Position numbers and translations under genes: made by a program
Part shown: positions 26,504 to 35,903 of the stretch, piece after piece
Position numbering within the stretch: position 1 is the stretch's first letter
Layout of the letters: each line of letters starts with the position of its first letter
Origin: Actinosynnema sp. ALI-1.44
Lineage (GTDB): Bacteria; Actinomycetota; Actinomycetes; Mycobacteriales; Pseudonocardiaceae
DNA: 64,000 bases
NCBI RefSeq assembly: GCF_001984155.1
Contig: NZ_MTQO01000050.1
Span: 310,001 to 374,000 of the forward strand
Reading direction: 5' to 3'
Notes under the pieces: generated by a model
Told to the model about the DNA's origin: nothing
Seen by the model: the letters and a program-made list of their open reading frames with translations, nothing else
Databases searched by the model: none

Positions 26504-28017
26504 CCGCGGGCCTGACCGCCGAAACGCCCACGACGACCTGGCAGCGACTGGACCGGAGGACCATCTTCGTCGCGCCGCTGATGCCGCTGCTGTCGGTGAT
26601 CGGCGCGGTGACGGTGATCGTGTTGTTCCGTGGCTGGGAGAAGGTCGGTTTCTGGGAGCCGGCGATCACAGGGGGTATCGCCGTCGCCCTGTTCGTCGGT
26701 ACCGCGTGGCACTGGAAGACCACCCGGTACCGGGTCACCGACACGCACGTCGAGTTGCGAATCGGGCTGCTCGTTCGCAAGCACCGGTCGTTACCCAAGG
26801 ACCGGGTCCGTGCCGTGGACATGTCGGCCAACGTGTTCCACCGGATGTTCGGGTTGAGCGTCGTCACGATCGGCACGGGTCGCCACGTCTCGGAGTCGGA
26901 CGACGAGTTGAAGCTGGAAGCGGTGTCCGCGGGGGAGGCCGAAAGGCTGCGGACACTGCTTCTGCACCGCGCCGACGCACCGGTCCGGCAGCGGCAGCAG
27001 ACGGGCACGCTGACCCGGTTCAGCCCGGCGTGGATGCGTTACGCGCCGCTGACCCTGTTCGGGTTCATCGCGGTGGTCGTGCTGATCGGCGGTCTGCTCC
27101 AGTTGGCCAGGACGATCGGGCTCGACCTGTGGAAGACCGGCCCGATCCAGACCCTGTTCCACTGGTACGAGGACACGCCGCTCGTCCTGTCGATCGTCGT
27201 GACGGCCGTGGTCGTGCTGGTGCTGACGACGTTGCTGTCTGTGCTGCTGTACGCGGTCTTCTACTGGGGTTTCGAGCTGACCCGGCAGAACGGGACCCTG
27301 CACGTCCAGTACGGGCTCGTCAACAAGCGGTCGGTGTCCATTGAGGAACAACGGCTGCGCGGAGTTCGTGTCGACGAACCGCTTCTGGTCCGGGCGACCG
27401 GCGGGGCGAAGGTCAAAGCCGTCGCGACGGGCCTGAACAAGAAGAAGGACGACGACGACAAGTTCGAGGTCGACGCCGACCTTCTGTTGCCGCAGGCCCC
27501 GAAGGAAGAGGCCCGCAAGGTCGTGGCGGCCGTGCTCGACACCTACCCGCCGCCGACCGACACAGCGCTCGCCAAGCACCCGTTCGCCGCGGCACGTCGT
27601 CTGGTGATGTGGCACGCGATCGGTGGCGCGGTCCCGGCGGTCGTCCTCGGCGTCCTGTCGGTTCTCGACCTCACGCCGTGGTGGATCGCGCAGGTGCTGC
27701 TGGTCCTGGTCCCGATCTCCGCGCTGCTGGGTTACGGCGAGTACCGCGGCCTCGGGCATGCCGTCGACCGGGACTACCTCGTGGTCAGGTCGGGTCTCGC
27801 GCCGCGCTCCACGGTCGCGTTGCAGCGCACCGGGGTGATCGGCTGGAAGGTCCGGCAGTCGTTCTTCCAACGCAGGGCCGGGCTGATCAGCGTCACCGCG
27901 ACGGTCGCCGCGGGCAGTGGCGCGTACACGATCCGGTACGCCGACCAGCAAGGCGCGCTCGAAACCGCCGACACGGCCGTTCCCGGCTTGATGGAGCCGT
28001 TCCTCGCCAAGGACTGA
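26500..28017 (+). CDS. Bacterial PH (bPH2/DUF304) domain membrane protein, long
   Basis: 505 residues with about six membrane helices and three PH-like repeats: TRYRVTDTHVELRIGLLVRK; QNGTLHVQYGLVNKRSVSIE; VDRDYLVVRSGLAPRSTVAL. Each has the pattern Y..T...L.....G.......VPL.RV. This is the YdbT-type partner of the shorter upstream gene, with which its start overlaps by 4 bases. A charged insert KKKDDDDKFEVDAD lies before the third repeat. Function unknown. Confidence 0.78.
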   Translation: MTAGLTAETPTTTWQRLDRRTIFVAPLMPLLSVIGAVTVIVLFRGWEKVGFWEPAITGGIAVALFVGTAWHWKTTRYRVTDTHVELRIGLLVRKHRSLPKDRVRAVDMSANVFHRMFGLSVVTIGTGRHVSESDDELKLEAVSAGEAERLRTLLLHRADAPVRQRQQTGTLTRFSPAWMRYAPLTLFGFIAVVVLIGGLLQLARTIGLDLWKTGPIQTLFHWYEDTPLVLSIVVTAVVVLVLTTLLSVLLYAVFYWGFELTRQNGTLHVQYGLVNKRSVSIEEQRLRGVRVDEPLLVRATGGAKVKAVATGLNKKKDDDDKFEVDADLLLPQAPKEEARKVVAAVLDTYPPPTDTALAKHPFAAARRLVMWHAIGGAVPAVVLGVLSVLDLTPWWIAQVLLVLVPISALLGYGEYRGLGHAVDRDYLVVRSGLAPRSTVALQRTGVIGWKVRQSFFQRRAGLISVTATVAAGSGAYTIRYADQQGALETADTAVPGLMEPFLAKD

Positions 28018-28113
28018 GCAGAACTTCTGGTTGCCCCTGCGATGGGATTGAACCGGGTTCGTTACCTGATCGTATCCAAGGGTGAGGCGCAGGGAGGACC
28101 AGAGGAGTGGCGT

Positions 28114-28746
28114 ATGTCCCCGTTCGCGAGCAATGGCAGGCACCGGAAACGCGCGACCATCGGGGTGGCGGCAGTGCTCGGGGTCGCGGGCATCGCGGCC
28201 GCCGCGTTGGCGTTCAGCGGGGGCAGCAGTGAGGCCGCCGAGTCCTGCCAGGGGCTGGACACCGCGTTGCAGAACAACCTGAACTTCATCGCCGGTCAGC
28301 AGGCGAACCCGGATGCGCAGTCGGAGGCGCGGATCGCGAACCGACAGGCGGTCGTCGACCTGATCCAGCAGCGGCGCAAGGCGGCTGGCTGCGACGGCGA
28401 CGGCGGAGCGGGCGACGCTGTCGAGCAACCCGAGCAACCCGAACAGCCAGGGGGCAGTGCTGAAGAGCCTGGCGGCAATGCCGGTGGCGGCGCTGTTGGC
28501 GAGACCGTCTGCCAGGGCTCGACTGTGACGCTGTCCGGTGAGGGCGGCGCGCCCGCCGCGTCCAGCAACCAGTTCCCGACCGGCACCAAGCTGCGAGTGA
28601 CCAATTTGGACAACGACAAGTCCACCACTGTCGAGGTCACGTCGGTGTCCGGCAGTTGCGCGCTGCTGAACAACACCGCTTTCGAGCAGGTCCGCGAGCC
28701 CGGCAAGTTCCTGATCCGGCGCGCCAGGATCGAGCGCGTCGGCTAG
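28114..28746 (+). CDS. Membrane-anchored protein with a truncated RlpA-like domain
   Basis: 210 residues. A basic N-terminus and one helix (ATIGVAAVLGVAGIAAAALA) are followed by a coiled or helical segment and a Gln/Pro/Gly linker (EQPEQPEQPGGSAEEPGG). The C-terminal ~70 residues read TGTKLRVTNLDNDKSTTVEV, SGSCALLNNTAFEQVREPG and RRARIERVG. They follow the second half of a double-psi beta-barrel as in RlpA/expansin proteins. The catalytic D-R-G-P motif is replaced by VSGSC, so enzymatic activity is doubtful. ATG at 28114 has AGAGGAG 6 bases upstream. Confidence 0.65.
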   Translation: MSPFASNGRHRKRATIGVAAVLGVAGIAAAALAFSGGSSEAAESCQGLDTALQNNLNFIAGQQANPDAQSEARIANRQAVVDLIQQRRKAAGCDGDGGAGDAVEQPEQPEQPGGSAEEPGGNAGGGAVGETVCQGSTVTLSGEGGAPAASSNQFPTGTKLRVTNLDNDKSTTVEVTSVSGSCALLNNTAFEQVREPGKFLIRRARIERVG

Positions 28747-28772
28747 CACCCCCACAGTCCCTCCACAGGGGG

Positions 28773-28801
28773 ACCCTTCATGATCCCTGCTCATGAAGGG
28801 T
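28773..28801. terminator. Bidirectional hairpin
   Basis: Stem ACCCTTCATGA / TCATGAAGGGT (11 bp, loop 7) followed by TCATTTT. It lies between the RlpA-like gene and the convergent MocR gene and includes the MocR stop codon. Confidence 0.7.
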
Positions 28802-30173
28802 TCATTTTCGCCGCCTCCGCGAACTCGTCCACAGCGGCGCGGAGGCGGTCGGGCGTGAGCGTCGCGTAGCCGACGACGAGACCGGGGAAGGTCGGTTGTG
28901 TCGCGTAGTCGGCCAACGGTCGCGCGTTCACGCCTCGGGCGGCGAGCGCCTGTGCCAGCAGGCGGTCGTCGACCCCGTCCGGCAACCGGATGACCAGGTG
29001 CAGTCCGGCCGCGATGCCGATCGGGCGCCAGCCGGGAAGCTTGTGCGTCAACGCTTCCAGGAACGCGTCACGCCGCCGCCGGTACAGCGCGCGCGTCCGC
29101 CGCAGATGCCGGTCGTACCCGCCGGACCGCAGCATCAACGCGAAAGCCGCCTGCGGCAGGGTCGCGCAGCCCATGTCGGTGATCCGCTTGCGGGCGATCA
29201 CGTTGGCGCGCAGCCGGTCCGGGATCACCGACCAGCCCAGTCGCAGCGCCGGTGCCAGGACTTTGCTGACGCTGCCCTCGTAGATCACCCGCGACGGGTC
29301 GAGTGCCTGCATCGCGCTGAGCGCGGGCCGGTCGTAGCGGTGTTCGGCGTCGTAGTCGTCCTCGATGATGTATCCGTCGACGGCATGGGCCCACGCCAGC
29401 AAAGCCCGGCGCCGCTCGGGATGCAGCACTGTCCCCAGTGGAAACTGGTGTGCCGCCGTGACGAGCACGGCACGGCAGTCCGTCTTCGCCAGCTCCGACA
29501 CACGCAGCCCGTCGCAGTCCGCGGGCACGGCGACTGCCTCAAGCCCGTGTGCCTCAACCAGTTCTCGTTCACCGGGGTGGCAGGGGTCCTCCAGCGCGAC
29601 CTTCGCGTGCCCGGTCATCCGCAGCTGTTCGCAGATCAGCCGCAGCCCGTCGGCCGAGCCGTTGGTGATCACGATCTGGTCCGCTGTCACGGAAACCGCG
29701 CGCACCCGGCCGAGGTAGGACGCCAGTTCGGTGCGCAGCGGCCCGAACCCGGCCGGGTCGGGGTAGTCGAGGTCCTCGTCGGGCAGTTCGGCGAGCGCGG
29801 CCCGTTGCGCCGCGATCCACTCGGCACGCGGGAACGCCGACAACGCGGGCACACCCGTGCGCAGATCCAGTCGCCACGGCCGGTTCTGCTCAAGCACGTC
29901 ACACGTCTCGACTGGGCCGATGGTCGCGACTGTGGTGCCGGAACCGTGTCTGGCCAGCAGATATCCCTCGGCGACGAGCTGCGTGTACGCGGACGTGATC
30001 GTTCCGCGCGCGACACCCAACTGCCCGGCCAGGTCACGGCTCGACGGCAGCCGCACACCCGGCTGCAGGCGTCCGTCCCTGATCGCGTCCCGCAGGGAGG
30101 ACTCGATCGCCCGGCCGCGCTTCGGCCCGTCGGGCAGCAGCAGCTCACGCAAAGTGGTCCAGTTTGCGGTCAT
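28791..30173 (-). CDS. MocR-family regulator (GntR HTH plus aminotransferase-like domain)
   Basis: 460 residues. The N-terminal GntR winged helix has GVRLPSSRDLAGQLGVARGT, followed by SAYTQLVAEGYLLAR. The class I aminotransferase fold has YIIEDDYDAEHRY and a PLP lysine K304 in SVSKVLAP. MocR proteins sense PLP or amino-acid adducts and usually control a divergent gene. Here that gene encodes a DMT-type exporter that starts 47 bases away, with mirrored TGGTCYA half-sites in between. Ligand unknown. Confidence 0.88.
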   Translation of the reverse strand: MTANWTTLRELLLPDGPKRGRAIESSLRDAIRDGRLQPGVRLPSSRDLAGQLGVARGTITSAYTQLVAEGYLLARHGSGTTVATIGPVETCDVLEQNRPWRLDLRTGVPALSAFPRAEWIAAQRAALAELPDEDLDYPDPAGFGPLRTELASYLGRVRAVSVTADQIVITNGSADGLRLICEQLRMTGHAKVALEDPCHPGERELVEAHGLEAVAVPADCDGLRVSELAKTDCRAVLVTAAHQFPLGTVLHPERRRALLAWAHAVDGYIIEDDYDAEHRYDRPALSAMQALDPSRVIYEGSVSKVLAPALRLGWSVIPDRLRANVIARKRITDMGCATLPQAAFALMLRSGGYDRHLRRTRALYRRRRDAFLEALTHKLPGWRPIGIAAGLHLVIRLPDGVDDRLLAQALAARGVNARPLADYATQPTFPGLVVGYATLTPDRLRAAVDEFAEAAKMNPS

Positions 30174-30198
30174 GGAAGTGGAGCTTAAAGGTAGACCA
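30155..30198. promoter_or_regulatory. Inverted TGGTCYA half-sites between MocR and DMT genes
   Basis: TGGTCCA at 30155-30161 and TAGACCA at 30192-30198 form an inverted pair 30 bases apart, straddling the MocR start codon. A TGGTC half-site core is, to my memory, common in operators of MocR/GntR-DMT pairs. Binding by the adjacent MocR is inferred. Confidence 0.45.
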
Positions 30199-30220
30199 CA
30201 TCTTGCGGCACGCTGTTGCG

Positions 30221-31129
30221 GTGAACAAGGCGATGGTGGCTGCCGGGGTGGCGTGTGTGCTGGTGGGAGCCTCGGTACCGATCACGGGCATGCTCGACGG
30301 CTACCCGATCCTGGCCGGGCAGGCGATCCGATACGCGGTGGGAGCGCTTGCGCTGCTGCTGTGGCTCAGGGGACGGCTGAAGCCGCCGTCGTGGCGGGAC
30401 GCGCCCGGCCTGATCGGCATGGTCGGCGCCGGGATGCTCGGGTTCAACGCCGGGATCCTGGTGGCGCAGCGGTACGCCACGCCTGGTTTCGTCGCCGCCG
30501 TCCTCGGCGCGAGCCCGCTCGTACTGGCTGTCGTCGCGCCCGCTCTGGCCGGGAAAGTGCCGAACGTCCGCGTGGTTGCCGGGGCGCTTCTGGTGGTGAC
30601 CGGTGTCGTCGTGTTGACCGGCGGCGGTTCGTGGCACGGCCCTGGGCTGGTGCTGTCGTTGCTCGTGCTGGCAGGAGAAACGTCGTTCACGCTGGCCGGA
30701 GTCGGTGTGGTGCGCCGAATCGGCCCGGCCGCCGCCTCGACATGGGCCTGCATCGGCGCCGCGGTGGGCGGGTCCGTGGTCACCACATGGCAGGGCGAGT
30801 GGGCGTTGCCAACCTGGCAGCAGGCTGGGGCGTTGGTACTTCTGGGCGTTCTGGTGACAGCGGTGGGCTTCGTCTTCTGGTACCGGGGCGTCTCAGCGCT
30901 CGGCGCGGACCGCGTCGGGGTGCTGATCGGCCTGATGCCGCTGTCCGGACTGGGGGTCGCGGTGATCGTCGGCGCACAGACGCTGACGATCACCGCGCTT
31001 GTCGGAGCCCTCGTTGTCGCACTGGGTTGTGCGGCAGGCCTCAGCGGAACCCGTGATAGATCGCGGACATGTCGGCGTCGCCGTGACCCCGCTCCGACGC
31101 CCGAGCCAGCACCGACCGGATCGCCGTGA
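30221..31129 (+). CDS. DMT-superfamily (EamA) transporter
   Basis: 302 residues with about nine to ten membrane helices and two EamA repeats. The first begins MVAAGVACVLVGASVPITG, and the second has GVLVTAVGFVFWYRGVSALG, then GVLIGLMPLSGLGVAV. Such carriers export amino acids or metabolites; divergence from a MocR regulator suggests its substrate relates to amino acids or PLP chemistry (inference). The last ~29 residues ([20 protein letters not shown]...) are hydrophilic and not typical of the family. They overlap 89 bases of the convergent dehydrogenase gene. GTG at 30221 was chosen as the start just before helix 1. Confidence 0.82.
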   Translation: MNKAMVAAGVACVLVGASVPITGMLDGYPILAGQAIRYAVGALALLLWLRGRLKPPSWRDAPGLIGMVGAGMLGFNAGILVAQRYATPGFVAAVLGASPLVLAVVAPALAGKVPNVRVVAGALLVVTGVVVLTGGGSWHGPGLVLSLLVLAGETSFTLAGVGVVRRIGPAAASTWACIGAAVGGSVVTTWQGEWALPTWQQAGALVLLGVLVTAVGFVFWYRGVSALGADRVGVLIGLMPLSGLGVAVIVGAQTLTITALVGALVVALGCAAGLSGTRDRSRTCRRRRDPAPTPEPAPTGSP

Positions 31130-31864
31130 CGACCGTGGGGTCGATGCCCACCTGGTCCATCGCCTCGGCGATCAACCCGGCGTCCTTGACAGCGCCTTCC
31201 AGCGTGAATGCGGGCGTGAAGTCGCCTGCGATCGTCGCCTTGCCCTTGAGCTGGGCGTACGCCGAGTCGGACGCGGCACCGGCGATGCCGTCGAGGAACA
31301 GTTGCGGGTCGAGGCCGAGGCTTTCGGCGAACGTGATCGCCTGGCCCGTCCCGGCGACGAGCGCCAGGATCCACGAGTTGAGCACGAGCTTGAGGCGGGT
31401 GGCGTCACCCGGCTTGTCCGACACCCACACCGTGCGCTGGCCGACGGCGTCGAAAACCGGCTGCGCCTTGGCCTTCAGCGCCTCCGAGCCGGAAGCGAGG
31501 ACCAGCAGCGTGCCGTTCTCGGCGGGCTGCTTGGTGCCCAGCACCGGCGCGTCGACGTACCGGTCGTTCGACTCGGCCAGGCGCAGCGTGGCGTCCACGC
31601 CGATGGTGCCCATCTGGAGCCACACCGCGTCCGGGACTGCCTGGATGTCCTCGACGACGGAGTCGACGGCATCCGCGTCGAACAGCATCGTGATGACGAC
31701 GTCCGCGCCCGCGACGGCCTCGGCGGGCGTGTCGGCGACCGTCGCGACGTCCGCCAGCGCCTCGGCCTTGGCACGGGAACGGTTCCACACCCGCAGCGGC
31801 AGACCGGCTTTCGCGATGTTGCGGGCCATGCCCGCGCCCATGATGCCGGTACCGAGAAGTGCGA

Positions 31865-31868
<4 letters not shown>
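31041..31868 (-). CDS. NAD(P)-dependent oxidoreductase, 3-hydroxyisobutyrate dehydrogenase family
   Basis: 275 residues. The N-terminal Rossmann motif is [20 protein letters not shown], with NRSRAKA after strand 2 (Arg suggests NADP). The substrate loop is [17 protein letters not shown], and the catalytic lysine is in RLKLVLNSW (K-x-x-x-N), as in beta-hydroxyacid dehydrogenases. The GTG start overlaps the fumarase stop (GTGA), so it is the second gene of a fumarase operon. The C-terminal ~30 codons are overlapped by the convergent transporter. Substrate unknown. Confidence 0.85.
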
Positions 31869-33265
<1,397 letters not shown>

Positions 33266-33343
33266 ACCGGCAGTCTTCACCCTATTGGCCGGGTTGTGCT
33301 CGTCGTAAGCTCGTGATCGTTCCCACCACCACGGGGGTGTCTG

Positions 33344-34315
33344 TTGACAGACGTCGACTTGTTGATCATCGGGGCCGGACCGACCGGCCTGTTCGCCGCC
33401 TATTACGCGGGTTTCCGGGACCTGTCCACCGCGATCGTGGACTCCCTGCCGGAACCGGGTGGTCAGGTGACCGCGATGTACCCGGAGAAGCAGATCTTCG
33501 ATGTGGCCGGCTTCCCGGCGGTGCGCGGCCGTGACCTGGTAGCGGCGCTGGTAGAGCAGGCCGGGCAGTGGAAGCCGACCTACCTGTTGGGGCGCAAGGC
33601 AAGCACCCTGACACCGGCGGACGGCGGCGGCTACGAGGTGGGTCTCGGCGACGGGAGCACCGTTCGCGCGGGCGCGGTGCTGATCACGGCGGGGATCGGC
33701 GAGTTCACGCCGCGGCCGTTGCCCGCGGGCGACGGCTGGCTCGGCCGTGGCATGGTCCACTTCGTACCGGAACTGGGCGTGTACCGCGACAAGCACGTGG
33801 TCGTCGTCGGCGGCGGCGACTCGGCGTTCGACTGGGCGCTGGCCCTGCACCCGATCGCGGCGAGCGTGAAACTGGTGCACAGGCGGGCCAAGTTCCGCGC
33901 GCACCCGCCCACGGTCCGCCAGGTGGAGGCGCTTGGCGTGCCGATCATCACGGACGCCGAGGTCACCATGCTGCGCGGCGAGCCGACCGTGCGGGAAGTG
34001 GAGATCACGGTCAAAGGCCAGGACCCTGCGATCCACCAGGCTGACGTCGTGGTCGCGGCGCTGGGGTTCACGGCGGACCTGGGCCCGATCGAGTCGTGGG
34101 GCCTGAAGCTGAGCCACCGCGCGATCGACGTGGACAGCACGGGTAAAACGGCCATCGACCGGGTTTACGCCGCCGGCGACGTGGCCAACTACCCGGGCAA
34201 GGTCAAGCTCATCGCGACCGGTTTCGGCGAGGCGGCCACCGCCGTGAACAACATCGCGGTGGCGCTGAACCCGGAAGCGCACTTGTTCCCCGGTCACTCC
34301 AGCAACGAGGGCTGA
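33344..34315 (+). CDS. Ferredoxin/flavodoxin-NADP+ reductase (type 2, thioredoxin-reductase-like)
   Basis: 323 residues. The FAD-binding motif is [19 protein letters not shown], the NAD(P) motif is [17 protein letters not shown], and FAD is closed by [40 protein letters not shown] is diagnostic of the YumC-type ferredoxin reductase. The CxxC pair of true thioredoxin reductases is absent. The TTG start has a GGGGGTG ribosome site about 7 bases upstream. It would pass electrons between NADPH and ferredoxin or flavodoxin. Confidence 0.88.
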   Translation: MTDVDLLIIGAGPTGLFAAYYAGFRDLSTAIVDSLPEPGGQVTAMYPEKQIFDVAGFPAVRGRDLVAALVEQAGQWKPTYLLGRKASTLTPADGGGYEVGLGDGSTVRAGAVLITAGIGEFTPRPLPAGDGWLGRGMVHFVPELGVYRDKHVVVVGGGDSAFDWALALHPIAASVKLVHRRAKFRAHPPTVRQVEALGVPIITDAEVTMLRGEPTVREVEITVKGQDPAIHQADVVVAALGFTADLGPIESWGLKLSHRAIDVDSTGKTAIDRVYAAGDVANYPGKVKLIATGFGEAATAVNNIAVALNPEAHLFPGHSSNEG

Positions 34316-34320
34316 AGAGA

Positions 34321-34368
34321 CCTCGTGAGTGTTCACACGGGGTCCGGCCCGTGTGAACACTCACGAGG
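34321..34368. terminator. Perfect 21-bp bidirectional hairpin with CTCGTGAGTGTT core
   Basis: Left arm 34321-34341 and right arm 34348-34368 are exact reverse complements (outer part CCTCGTGAGTGTTCACACGG) around a 6-base loop. TTTT follows on the plus strand. It lies between convergent genes and includes the MarR stop. A diverged relative is at 61178-61222. Confidence 0.85.
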
Positions 34369-34819
34369 TTTTCAGGGCTTGGACGACGGCGTGGGTCGCG
34401 TCGCCGAGTATTTCGACCTGCTCGCGGGTCAGGTGGTCGAAGAAGTGCCTGCGGACCGATTCCACGTGCAGGGGTGCCGCGGCCTCGATGGCTTTCCGGC
34501 CCGCCTTGGTGAGCACTATCGTCGCGCCGCGGGCGTCGTCCGCGCATTCCTCACGGGTGACCAAGCCGCGTTGCTGCATGCGCGTCACGTGGTGCGAGAG
34601 CCTGCTCTGAGACCACAGCATGCGTTCGGCCAGTTTCTTCAGGCGGTAGCGGTGGTCGTGTGACTCCGACAATGTCGACAGCACGTCGTAGTCCGGTTCC
34701 GACAGGCTTGAGTCGCGCGCCAGGTCACGGTTCAGCTGCGCGTTGAGCAGCAGGAACATCTGCCGGTAGCCGCGCCACGCGCGGTCCTCGGCCTCGTCGA
34801 GCCAACGCGGTTGCACCAT
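34361..34819 (-). CDS. MarR-family transcriptional regulator
   Basis: 152 residues. The winged helix has LSEPDYDVLSTLSESHDHRY, RLKKLAERMLWSQSRLSHHV, then RMQQRGLVTREECADDARGA, where the D-x-R wing motif is seen. The length and topology are typical of MarR. ATG at 34819 was chosen; the frame continues upstream as antisense to the PPOX gene. It is divergent from that gene over 45 bases that contain a TGACATGTCA palindrome, so autoregulation and control of the PPOX gene are likely. Ligand unknown. Confidence 0.85.
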   Translation of the reverse strand: MVQPRWLDEAEDRAWRGYRQMFLLLNAQLNRDLARDSSLSEPDYDVLSTLSESHDHRYRLKKLAERMLWSQSRLSHHVTRMQQRGLVTREECADDARGATIVLTKAGRKAIEAAAPLHVESVRRHFFDHLTREQVEILGDATHAVVQALKTS

Positions 34820-34840
34820 ACCGGACACTGTAGCGTTTGT

Positions 34841-34850
34841 TGACATGTCA
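34841..34850. promoter_or_regulatory. TGACATGTCA palindrome, putative MarR operator
   Basis: A perfect 10-bp palindrome, extendable to ACATGACATGTCA on the minus strand, lies in the middle of the 45-base divergent spacer between the marR and PPOX genes. Position and symmetry fit a MarR dimer site; a TTGACA -35-like hexamer overlaps it. Confidence 0.5.
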
Positions 34851-34864
34851 TGTAGGTTGCGGGC

Positions 34865-35281
34865 ATGGACGAAAAGCTGAGGGATCTCGTTGCCACGAGT
34901 ACGAAAGGCGTGCTCGTGACGCTCAAGCGGGACGGTCGGCCGCAGCTGTCGAACGTCAGCTACAAGTTCGCCGACGGCGTCATCCGCGTCTCGGTCACCG
35001 ACGGCCGCGCCAAAACCAGGAACCTGCTGCGCGACCCGCGGGCGAGCTTCTATGTCACCAACGACACCTTCCGCCGGTACGCGGTCGCGGAAGGCACGGC
35101 GACGCTGTCCGATGTCGCGACCGCTCCGGACGACGACGCCGTCGGCGAACTCGTCGAGCTCTACCGGTCCGTCGTGGGGGAGCACCCGGACTGGGACGAG
35201 TACCGCGCCGCCATGGTCGCTGACAAGCGCCGGGTCGTGCGCATCCCCGTCGACCGGATCTACGGCCTCGCGATGGACTAG
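34865..35281 (+). CDS. PPOX-class F420-dependent oxidoreductase
   Basis: 138 residues with the split-barrel flavin/F420 fold: TKGVLVTLKRDGRPQLSNVS, RAKTRNLLRDPRASFYVTND, and a C-terminal DKRRVVRIPVDRIYG. This pattern is typical of short actinobacterial F420H2-dependent reductases and biliverdin-reductase-like proteins. The substrate is not predictable. It is regulated, by position, by the divergent MarR protein. Confidence 0.85.
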   Translation: MDEKLRDLVATSTKGVLVTLKRDGRPQLSNVSYKFADGVIRVSVTDGRAKTRNLLRDPRASFYVTNDTFRRYAVAEGTATLSDVATAPDDDAVGELVELYRSVVGEHPDWDEYRAAMVADKRRVVRIPVDRIYGLAMD

Positions 35282-35321
35282 TGATCACGAACCACCCCCA
35301 ACGAACTTCCATTCGCAACCA

Positions 35322-35831
35322 CTAGGCGACCACCTGAACGCCTGCTTTCACCGCCAGCGCGTCGAAGAAGATCTTGGCGGCCTCCGGGGACAGGTGCACG
35401 CACCCGTGTGACGGCTCGGTCAGCGGGCCCTCGTGGAACGCGATCCCGCCCGCCGCGAAGAACACCGAATGCGGCATCGGCAGGCCGTAGATGCTGGACG
35501 TGTGCACGGCGTCCTTCCACGCCACCTTGAACGTCCCCACGGGCGTCTCATGCCCCTGCCTGCCGTGCGTGACGGGCACCGGCCCGTACTCGACCAAGCC
35601 GTCCTTCAGCAGCCACGCCAGGTTCTGCGACAAGCTCACGCAGGCCCGGACCTGTGCCGTGCACGGCGGTGCCGGGGTGACCACCGGCTGTGGTTCGGGT
35701 GACGGCGTGCTCGTCGTGGTCAGCGCAGTCGTGGACGGGCTGGGCGGCGGGACCTGCACGGCCTGCTGTGTCGTGCCCGCACAGGCGGTGAGCAGCAGGG
35801 CCGCTGCGGGGAGAACCAAGGCCAAGCGCAT
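35322..35831 (-). CDS. L,D-transpeptidase lipoprotein, first of two paralogues by position
   Basis: 169 residues. A lipobox LLTAC (Cys17) and a Thr/Pro/Ser-rich linker precede a YkuD catalytic domain with H133 in IAFHEG and S141-H142-G143-C144 in SHGCVHL, so Cys144 is the nucleophile. It is smaller than mycobacterial Ldt enzymes and lacks their immunoglobulin-like domains. It would make 3-3 cross-links in peptidoglycan outside the membrane. The ribosome site of this gene lies inside the 3' arm of the preceding terminator hairpin, 7 bases from the ATG. Confidence 0.85.
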   Translation of the reverse strand: MRLALVLPAAALLLTACAGTTQQAVQVPPPSPSTTALTTTSTPSPEPQPVVTPAPPCTAQVRACVSLSQNLAWLLKDGLVEYGPVPVTHGRQGHETPVGTFKVAWKDAVHTSSIYGLPMPHSVFFAAGGIAFHEGPLTEPSHGCVHLSPEAAKIFFDALAVKAGVQVVA

Positions 35832-35836
35832 GAAAA

Positions 35837-35886
35837 AACCTTCCCTCCGTGGCGTGCGGGATTACTCACGCCACGGAGGGAAGGTT
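35837..35886 (-). terminator. 20-bp rho-independent terminator abutting the next start codon
   Basis: Arms AACCTTCCCTCCGTGGCGTG and its exact reverse complement surround a 10-base loop. On the minus strand six T's follow and then C-ATG, the start of the downstream L,D-transpeptidase. It ends the upstream paralogue's transcript and also buries the GGAGGGAAGG ribosome site of the next gene. Confidence 0.85.
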
Positions 35887-35903
35887 GGTTGCAAAGAAGC
35901 GGG

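Noticed and set aside
28114-28746. Assignment as an active RlpA lytic transglycosylase
   Set aside because: Only the second half of the barrel is recognisable and the catalytic Asp-Arg-Gly-Pro region is replaced, so only an RlpA-like fold is claimed.
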